Below are positions 6,079-12,168 of a DNA stretch of 12,168 nucleotides, one piece after another. Position 1 is the stretch's first letter. The number at the start of each line of letters is the position of its first letter. The notes below the pieces were generated by a model. That model searched no databases and was not told the origin of the DNA. It worked only from the letters and a program-made list of their open reading frames with translations. The stretch is from Segatella salivae DSM 15606 (GTDB lineage: Bacteria > Bacteroidota > Bacteroidia > Bacteroidales > Bacteroidaceae): assembly GCF_000185845.1 (NCBI RefSeq), contig NZ_GL629647.1:471698-483865 (forward strand), in the 5' to 3' direction. A program made the position numbers and the translations under genes.

Positions 6079-9000
6079 ATGCACAAAATTATTAGATACT
6101 TTCTTCACAACCGTTTAATCACGGCACTTGTGTTGATATCGATTATAATAGGTGGGCTGTCTACCGTCCCCTTTAACTGGCATAGCGGTCTCATACCACG
6201 CAATCCTGTGGCTGTAGATGCTATCCCTGACATTGGTGATAACCAACAAATCATCGCAACAGAATGGATGGGGCGCTCGCCAAAAGATATTCAAGAGCAA
6301 GTCACATACCCCCTAACAACGGCATTATTAGGAATTCCCGGTGTCAAGACCATTCGGTCATCGTCGATGTTCGGCATGTCGTTTATCTATATTATCTTTA
6401 ATGATGATGTCGACTTTTATTGGAGCCGGTCACGCATTTTGGAAAAACTCAACTCGCTTCCTGCCGGTTTATTGCCCGAAGGAGTGAAACCAACACTCGG
6501 GCCAGATGCCACGGCATTAGGCCAAATTTATTGGTATACGCTCGAAGGACGAAACCCCAAAACGGGAAAACCTGCCGGCGGTTGGGATCCAGAAGAATTG
6601 AGAACCATTCAAGATTACTATGTAAGATACCAATTAAGTTCGGCCGAAGGGGTCAGCGAAGTGGCTTCAGTAGGTGGTTATGTGAAAGAATATCAGGTTG
6701 ATCTTGACCCAGAAGCTATGCGTGCTTACGGCCTGAATCTCGTACAAGTCATGTTGGCTGTGAAGAATTCGAATATCGATGTAGGCGCGGGAACAATGGA
6801 AGTGAACCGCGCAGAATATTTGATTCGCGGCCTCGGTTACGTCAAAAAGCTGAAAGATTTGGAAGAGGCTGCCATCACAGATCGCCATGGTGTGGCCGTG
6901 AGAGTTAAGGATGTGGCTAAGGTTTCGTTTGGACCCGGAGACAGACGTGGCGGACTTGACAAGGAAGGGCAAGAGGCTGTGGGCGGCGTTGTCGTGGCAC
7001 GTAACGGCAGTAATCCCATGGAAGTCATCAACAATGTGAAAGCAAAGATTGCCGAAATGCAAGGGGGGCTACCTGAGAAAACGTTAAAAGATGGCTCTAA
7101 ATCACGCGTCACCGTCGTGCCTTTTTACGACCGTACCAGATTGATTAAAGAGACAATTGGCACACTTGAGAGCTCACTGATGCACGAAATTCTCATCTGT
7201 ATCATTGTTGTTCTTATCCTGGTGCTCAACCTACGCGCTTCTTTCGTGATTGCAACCATGCTGCCTTTGGCTGTATTAACCACGTTTATCATCATGAAAC
7301 TCTTAGGGATTGAAGCCAATATCGTGGCACTCAGTGGTATCGCTATAGCCATTGGTGTGATGGTTGACGTAGGAGTTGTGTTCATGGAAAATGCGGTTCG
7401 TCATCTGAGCACTGCTCCCAATGCCCGCGGTAAGCAATTAGAAGCATTGATTTTGAATGCCGTTCATGAGGTTTCAGGGGCAGTTATGACGGGCATGGGC
7501 ACTACGATTATCAGCTTTCTACCCGTATTTGCCATGCAGGCACAAGAGGGAAAGATGTTTCATCCATTGGCTTTCACAAAGACTTTTGCCCTATTATCGG
7601 CCCTGCTTTTAGGCATTTTAATCCTCCCGACGTTAGCTTACTGGATTTTCTCACTAAGGATTCCAAAACGATGGGCATTGAAAATTTTCAAAAAACGAGT
7701 GCCGCGCACCTTCAAAATCATGCATTGGACAGTCAGCACCAACATGCTGATTATTGCCATTGTGGTGCTTTTAGCTACCTATGAGCTTTCAAGTGTGTGG
7801 CTTCCTTTAGGGCCACAGAATGGAATGTTACTCAATTTACTGTTCGTTATCGTTACTGTGGGGGCCATCCTATCTATCCTTTGGCTCCTGGTGCTCAAGT
7901 ATGAGCAAATCCTTCGTTGGTGTTTGAACCACCGATGGAAGTTTATGTCTATCCCCATATTGACTCTGATTGCCGGCGGAATGATTTGGATAAAGACGGG
8001 AAGTGAGTTCATGCCCACCTTAGATGAAGGCGCTTTCTTGCTCATGCCAACAAGTATGCCCAACAGTGGTGTTGAACAAAATAGACAGAATTGCAAGATT
8101 TTGGACCAGCGCATAAAAGCCATTCCCGAAGTAGAATCGGTTGTTGGCAAATGGGGACGTGTGGAAAGTGCTCTCGACCCGGCACCCATTCAAATGTATG
8201 AGATAACCATCAACTACAAACCCGAATACCAATTGGACGATGATGGTAAACGCATTCGCGACAAGAATGGCGACTACATACGTCTGTGGAGAGACGAGAT
8301 TAAAAACGAAGATGACATTTGGAAAGAGATTGTTAAGGCCACTAATCTCCCGGGATTGACAGGAAGTCCGAAACTACAACCCATTGCAACTCGGCAAGTG
8401 ATGCTGTCAACAGGAATGAAAGCCCCTATGGGATTAAAGATATATGGTCCTGATTTGGCTTCGATTGAGCAGGCAGGCTTGCAAATGGAGAAGGCGTTGA
8501 AAGCGACACCCGACATCAACTCATCCTCTGTGTATTATGATCGTGCAGAAGGAGCACCTTATATAGAAATTAACCTCGACAGAGAAAAACTCGGACGTTA
8601 TGGCATTCAAGTGGGGACTGTGCAAAGTGTTATCGAGACAGCTATCGGTGGAATGGCTGAAGGAAACACCGTTGAGGGGCGCGAACGATTCCCTATTCGT
8701 GTGCGTTATGCACGTGAATTGCGAGATGACCCCGAGGTGTTAAACGGGATACTCGTTCCAACAGCTGAAGGAACACAAATTCCTTTAGGCGAATTGGCGA
8801 CCTTTCATTTCGTCAAAGGCGCGACGATGATTCAGAGTGAAAACACGTTTTTAGTGGGCTATGTCACGTTTGATAAGGTGGGTAACAAGGCTGAAGTGGA
8901 TGTTGTTCATGCGGCTCAAAAACACATTGACGAGCTTGTAGCTCATGGAAAGATTAAACTTTCTAAGGGCGTCACGTATAAATTTACGGGCACTTACGAG

Positions 9001-9639
9001 CAACAAATTCACGCTGCAGAACGCCTTCAGGTGGTCATTCCTATTGCGTTGATTCTGATTTTCTTGGTCCTTTTCTTCCAATTTAAAAGCGTCACGGCCT
9101 CAATGATACACTTCTCGGGCGTTTTTGTAGCCTTTGCGGGTGGCTTTATCCTGATTTGGCTCTACGGACAAGACTGGTTTTTAAACTTCAATATCGCGGG
9201 AGTGAATATGCGAACCCTCTTTGGTATGGGACAAATCAACCTCAGTGTTGCCGTTTGGGTAGGCTTTATCGCACTCTTTGGCGTCGCTACAGACGATGGT
9301 GTTTTGATGGGAACCTACATCCATCAGGTGTTCTTAAAACGACAACCCCATAGTCCTTTAGAGATTCGCGAGGCTGTTGTTGAAGCCGGAATGAAGCGTA
9401 TTCGCCCAGCAGCAATGACCACTGCGACAACACTCATCGCGCTATTACCCGTGCTTTCATCCACGGGAAAGGGCTCAGATATTATGGTTCCGATGAGCAT
9501 TCCTACCTTTGGCGGCATGTTAATACAGACCATGACAATGTTTGTTGTGCCAGTTTTCCAATGCTGGTGGCGTGAATCGGCCTTGAAACGTGAACAAAAG
9601 AAAAGTATGATTGCAAACAAAAATGAGCATGAAGAATAA
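6079..9639 (+). CDS. cusA: Copper/silver efflux RND pump, CusA/CzcA family
   Basis: This is the proton-driven inner-membrane pump of a tripartite heavy-metal exporter; 1186 residues against about 1040 for E. coli CusA. TM1 lies near residues 13-31, TM2-TM6 start near 368, and the last membrane group spans about 1000-1160. The three-methionine substrate site of E. coli CusA (M573, M623, M672) appears as M656 (FLLMPTSMP), M706 (IQMYEITINYKP) and M775 (VMLSTGMKAPMG), which points to Cu(I)/Ag(I) rather than Zn/Co. D430 (GVMVDVGVV) matches the proton-relay Asp of TM4, and D1072-D1073 (ATDDGVLM) stand near the TM10 acidic position. The extra length comes from about 70 residues with two hydrophobic segments between TM6 and TM7 (540-610), a 20-residue insert between M706 and M775, and a longer loop near 1050. 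Its 3' end overlaps the next gene. Confidence 0.95.
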   Translation: MHKIIRYFLHNRLITALVLISIIIGGLSTVPFNWHSGLIPRNPVAVDAIPDIGDNQQIIATEWMGRSPKDIQEQVTYPLTTALLGIPGVKTIRSSSMFGMSFIYIIFNDDVDFYWSRSRILEKLNSLPAGLLPEGVKPTLGPDATALGQIYWYTLEGRNPKTGKPAGGWDPEELRTIQDYYVRYQLSSAEGVSEVASVGGYVKEYQVDLDPEAMRAYGLNLVQVMLAVKNSNIDVGAGTMEVNRAEYLIRGLGYVKKLKDLEEAAITDRHGVAVRVKDVAKVSFGPGDRRGGLDKEGQEAVGGVVVARNGSNPMEVINNVKAKIAEMQGGLPEKTLKDGSKSRVTVVPFYDRTRLIKETIGTLESSLMHEILICIIVVLILVLNLRASFVIATMLPLAVLTTFIIMKLLGIEANIVALSGIAIAIGVMVDVGVVFMENAVRHLSTAPNARGKQLEALILNAVHEVSGAVMTGMGTTIISFLPVFAMQAQEGKMFHPLAFTKTFALLSALLLGILILPTLAYWIFSLRIPKRWALKIFKKRVPRTFKIMHWTVSTNMLIIAIVVLLATYELSSVWLPLGPQNGMLLNLLFVIVTVGAILSILWLLVLKYEQILRWCLNHRWKFMSIPILTLIAGGMIWIKTGSEFMPTLDEGAFLLMPTSMPNSGVEQNRQNCKILDQRIKAIPEVESVVGKWGRVESALDPAPIQMYEITINYKPEYQLDDDGKRIRDKNGDYIRLWRDEIKNEDDIWKEIVKATNLPGLTGSPKLQPIATRQVMLSTGMKAPMGLKIYGPDLASIEQAGLQMEKALKATPDINSSSVYYDRAEGAPYIEINLDREKLGRYGIQVGTVQSVIETAIGGMAEGNTVEGRERFPIRVRYARELRDDPEVLNGILVPTAEGTQIPLGELATFHFVKGATMIQSENTFLVGYVTFDKVGNKAEVDVVHAAQKHIDELVAHGKIKLSKGVTYKFTGTYEQQIHAAERLQVVIPIALILIFLVLFFQFKSVTASMIHFSGVFVAFAGGFILIWLYGQDWFLNFNIAGVNMRTLFGMGQINLSVAVWVGFIALFGVATDDGVLMGTYIHQVFLKRQPHSPLEIREAVVEAGMKRIRPAAMTTATTLIALLPVLSSTGKGSDIMVPMSIPTFGGMLIQTMTMFVVPVFQCWWRESALKREQKKSMIANKNEHEE

Positions 9640-10903
9640 GATTTTATATTTCCTATGCATAGGACTATTCACCTGCTATGGCAGTGCTTATGCGACAGGA
9701 AAAGACAATAAAGAAGATAGTTTGGCCGTGTATATTGCCGAAGCAATACGCAACAATCCTGGTCTGAAGAGTGAATACCAGGCCTATCAGGCGCAAATGG
9801 TCAATGCGCAAGGTGCGGGTGTCTTGAGCGATCCACAGCTAAGTGTAGGCCTTTTCCCACAAGCGATGCACCATGTCAATGGAAAACAGCTTGCAACTAT
9901 AACCATTATGCAGATGTTTCCATGGTTTGGCACACTGAAAGCAGGTCGCGAACAAATGGAATATAAAGCGCAAGAGGCCTACCAGAAGTTTCGCGAAAAA
10001 AGCTTATCAACAGCCTTCAACGTTGAGAAACAATGGTATTCCATACTCGCAACGCAAGAAAAGGTGAAAGCTGTAAAACGGAAACGCGCGCTTTTAAACG
10101 ATATTAAAAAGGTGGCTATCTATCTTTATAAGAACTATACTGCAGGACGTGACACGAAAATGAGCGACCAATTACGCCTTGATGCAGAAGAGGAGCGATT
10201 GAAAGAACAAACGGAAAGTCTTGAAACCCAACTGACTTTACAAAAGCAGCAGTTCAACATCACGATGCATCGGCAGCCAAATGCAGCTTTGTCCCTACCC
10301 GATTCCATCCCATTACGGCAGATGCCCACCTTTAATTGGACAGAGATTGAACGAAACAATCCCAAACTTGCACAGTATTCGGCTATGCAAAAGGCGTTTA
10401 AATCACAAGAAGAGCAGACCAGAGCAAAAGGTATGCCCATGATAGGTGTGGGACTTCAATATACGCTCAATGGGAAAGTTGACATGCCAATGATGCCCAA
10501 CATGAACGGAAAAGATATGGTGATGCCCATGGTGAGCGTCACAATCCCCATTTATCGTAAAAAGATTACGTCGGCTATCCATAGTGCACAATTCATGGAA
10601 CGTAGCGCAGCCTACAATTATCAAAATCAGTTGGATGCACTTCAAAGCACATATCTCAGCATTGAACAGCGTGCTGACGATATAAAACGCAAATTGAAGC
10701 TTTATGAGAGTGAGGTGAGTTTGCTCAACAGAACGCTCGAACTGATGCAAAAAGAATATGCTACGGGGGCGGCATCGCTCACAGATATTCTTCAAACGAC
10801 TCGCGAAGGCATCGACTACGACCTCTTAAAAGCCGAAGCCAATGCGCAATATAACACCATCACAGCAGAGGCTATCCAGCTCCTTGCACGCGATGTGAAG
10901 TAA
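9623..10903 (+). CDS. cusC: TolC family outer-membrane efflux protein (CusC-like)
   Basis: This is the outer-membrane and periplasmic duct that completes the CusA-CusB exporter. The product (426 residues from this start) has a signal peptide (KNKILYFLCIGLFTCYGSAYA), then the two OEP repeats: long helical stretches rich in Gln, Glu and Ala, with beta-strand segments at DPQLSVGLFP and GVGLQYTL...MVSVTIPIY. Unlike E. coli CusC no lipobox is seen, so it is probably not lipid-anchored. A Met-rich loop (seven Met in 16 residues, about 288-303) sits between two predicted barrel strands and could face copper at the pore mouth (inference). The start is uncertain: ATG 9623 and ATG 9629 both precede the signal peptide, and TTG 9611 is less likely. 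It overlaps the cusA end by 17 bases, implying coupled translation. Confidence 0.88.
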   Translation: MSMKNKILYFLCIGLFTCYGSAYATGKDNKEDSLAVYIAEAIRNNPGLKSEYQAYQAQMVNAQGAGVLSDPQLSVGLFPQAMHHVNGKQLATITIMQMFPWFGTLKAGREQMEYKAQEAYQKFREKSLSTAFNVEKQWYSILATQEKVKAVKRKRALLNDIKKVAIYLYKNYTAGRDTKMSDQLRLDAEEERLKEQTESLETQLTLQKQQFNITMHRQPNAALSLPDSIPLRQMPTFNWTEIERNNPKLAQYSAMQKAFKSQEEQTRAKGMPMIGVGLQYTLNGKVDMPMMPNMNGKDMVMPMVSVTIPIYRKKITSAIHSAQFMERSAAYNYQNQLDALQSTYLSIEQRADDIKRKLKLYESEVSLLNRTLELMQKEYATGAASLTDILQTTREGIDYDLLKAEANAQYNTITAEAIQLLARDVK

Positions 10904-10907
10904 AAGA

Positions 10908-12168
10908 ATGTATAACAAAAAAAAGCAAAAGATGATGAAAGATTTTATAAAAAAACATATCCTGCTATCGTTTGCCGTTGCGCTGACGATAGGACTCCTA
11001 TTAGGGTGGCTCCTCTTCCGCACCACTCACGCAACAGATACACACCAACATTCGGGAGGAAAAACGATGTATACCTGCTCCATGCACCCACAAGTGAGAC
11101 AGGATCACCCCGGAAAATGCCCCATTTGTGGGATGACTCTTATCCCTGTCAACGATGAAAAGCAAAGCACAGCAACAACCGATTCCAATGCTATTGTGAT
11201 GAGTGATGAGGCCGTGGCATTGGCAAATATCGAGACAGAGGTTGTTGGCAGCGGAGCAACAAACAAAGAAGTGCGCCTATTCGGGAAGATATTGCCCGAC
11301 CAGCGCTTAGAACAAACGCAGTCATCTTACGTGGAAGGACGCATCGAGAAACTATTGATCAATGCGTCGGGCGACCGTGTTAGTCGTGGACAAACATTGG
11401 CTGTAATCTATTCTCCGACGCTATACGCCATTGAACAAGAACTGATTGCAGCACTGAACTTCCCTGCATCGCCCCAAAAGAAACCGCTGATTGACGCAGC
11501 TATTGAGAAGCTTAGACTGCTGAATATCACGCAAGCACAGATTAATCAACTGATGCATACACGCAAAGCCTCCCCTTACACCACGCTGAAGGCAAATACT
11601 TCGGGCACTGTGATTGAAAAGAATATCAATCAAGGTGACTATGTCAAACAAGGACAAGCATTGATGAAGATTGCAAATCTCGGTAAGGTTTGGGCCATGT
11701 TCCAAGCATATGAAAGCGACTTACCATTTATTCATGTTGGCGAAAAGATTCACTTTACTACCGAAGCAATGCCTGGAAAAGTGTTCACAGGCAGCGTAAG
11801 TTTCGTCGATCCCATGATTGATTCTTCCAGTAGGACAGCTGGTGTGCGCGTAGAAATGAATAATACAAATGGATGGTTTAAGCCCGAAATGACCTTGACT
11901 GGCAACATTGTGGCTAATATGAAGCAATACCATGGTGAGATTGTCGTGCCAAAGAGTGCCGTGATGTGGACAGGAAAACGAAGTATTGTCTATGTAAAAG
12001 ACACGGGAGAAACGCAACCTACCTTCAGATTACGACGTGTAACATTAGGTCCTTCGCTATCCAATGGCTATGTCATTACAGATGGTCTGGCTGAAGGCGA
12101 AGAGATTGTGACGAATGGAACCTTTGCTGTTGATGCCAGTGCACAGCTGGCTGGCAAAGAAAGTATGA
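10908..12168 (+). CDS. cusB: Periplasmic adaptor of the Cu/Ag efflux pump with heavy-metal-binding domain (CusB), 3' end outside window
   Basis: This is the membrane-fusion protein joining CusA to the outer-membrane duct. The frame stays open to the last base (420 codons visible), so the true stop lies beyond the window; the terminal TGA is out of frame. Residues 18-38 form a membrane anchor or uncleaved signal. Residues 55-80 are a heavy-metal-binding domain, YTCSMHP followed by GKCPICGMTLIP (C57, M59, H60, C71, C74, M76), as seen in Bacteroidetes CusB and copper ATPases. The adaptor core follows: the barrel-sandwich half-motif near VEGRIEKLLINASGDRVSRG, a helical hairpin, its second half (ANTSGTVIEKNINQGDYVKQGQ), then beta-barrel and membrane-proximal strands ending EGEEIVTNGTFAVDA. 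It starts 4 bases after the cusC stop; M9 or M10 (10932, 10935) are possible alternative starts. Confidence 0.93.
   Translation, partial: MYNKKKQKMMKDFIKKHILLSFAVALTIGLLLGWLLFRTTHATDTHQHSGGKTMYTCSMHPQVRQDHPGKCPICGMTLIPVNDEKQSTATTDSNAIVMSDEAVALANIETEVVGSGATNKEVRLFGKILPDQRLEQTQSSYVEGRIEKLLINASGDRVSRGQTLAVIYSPTLYAIEQELIAALNFPASPQKKPLIDAAIEKLRLLNITQAQINQLMHTRKASPYTTLKANTSGTVIEKNINQGDYVKQGQALMKIANLGKVWAMFQAYESDLPFIHVGEKIHFTTEAMPGKVFTGSVSFVDPMIDSSSRTAGVRVEMNNTNGWFKPEMTLTGNIVANMKQYHGEIVVPKSAVMWTGKRSIVYVKDTGETQPTFRLRRVTLGPSLSNGYVITDGLAEGEEIVTNGTFAVDASAQLAGKESM

Noticed and set aside
6115..9620. Several open frames of 60-136 codons inside cusA on both strands
   Set aside because: They are shadows of the long cusA frame, with Ser/Thr/Ile/His-rich compositions that reflect the antisense of its codons, and no family resemblance.
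12160..12168. Terminal TGA at the window end as the cusB stop codon
   Set aside because: In the cusB frame the last codons read AAA GAA AGT ATG A, so the TGA is out of frame and the gene runs past the window.

Overview
The window looks like chromosomal DNA from a Bacteroidales bacterium, most likely a Prevotella relative. The reasons are low G+C, promoters of the Bacteroidetes type (TTG about 20 bases upstream of TAnnTTTG), no Shine-Dalgarno sequences in front of most genes, a DUF4348 lipoprotein, and a PheS with the phylum-typical four-cysteine insert. The genus is an inference; no rRNA or tRNA gene is present.

Layout. (i) 1-938, plus strand: a tight three-gene operon of small envelope or stress-type proteins (YtxH, a holin-like PF07332 membrane protein, an unknown 81-residue protein) behind a clear promoter at 11-41. 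(ii) 928-3571, minus strand: a compact operon of DUF4348 lipoprotein, murB, and a PhnP-like metallo-beta-lactamase-fold hydrolase. murB carries a one-base frame break in a run of six T (coding strand). (iii) 3572-3765: divergent promoter region. (iv) 3766-4806, plus strand: pheS, followed by a strong, apparently bidirectional terminator. (v) 4807-5491: an AT-rich gap of about 685 bp with little coding, except a possible 31-residue single-pass membrane peptide on the minus strand. (vi) 5492-12168, plus strand: a copper/silver efflux cluster in the order HYC_CC_PP-type small protein, cusA, cusC-like tolC family gene, cusB (cut by the window end).

The efflux genes form one working unit. CusA is the inner-membrane RND pump and keeps the three substrate methionines of E. 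coli CusA. CusC is the outer-membrane duct. CusB is the periplasmic adaptor and carries a Cys/Met/His heavy-metal-binding motif at its N-terminus. The small HYC protein is exported, rich in Cys and His, and probably binds metal. The cluster has visibly higher G+C and different codon choice from the genes to its left, with the change falling in the AT-rich gap, which suggests it was acquired as a block. No regulator for it is seen in the window.

Most of the window belongs to known families. The points best worth a second look are the RF2-like context of the murB frame break, the extra membrane hairpin in CusA, the structured spacer between the HYC gene and cusA, and the small membrane peptide beside the pheS terminator. 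I see no clear evidence of a wholly new multi-gene system.
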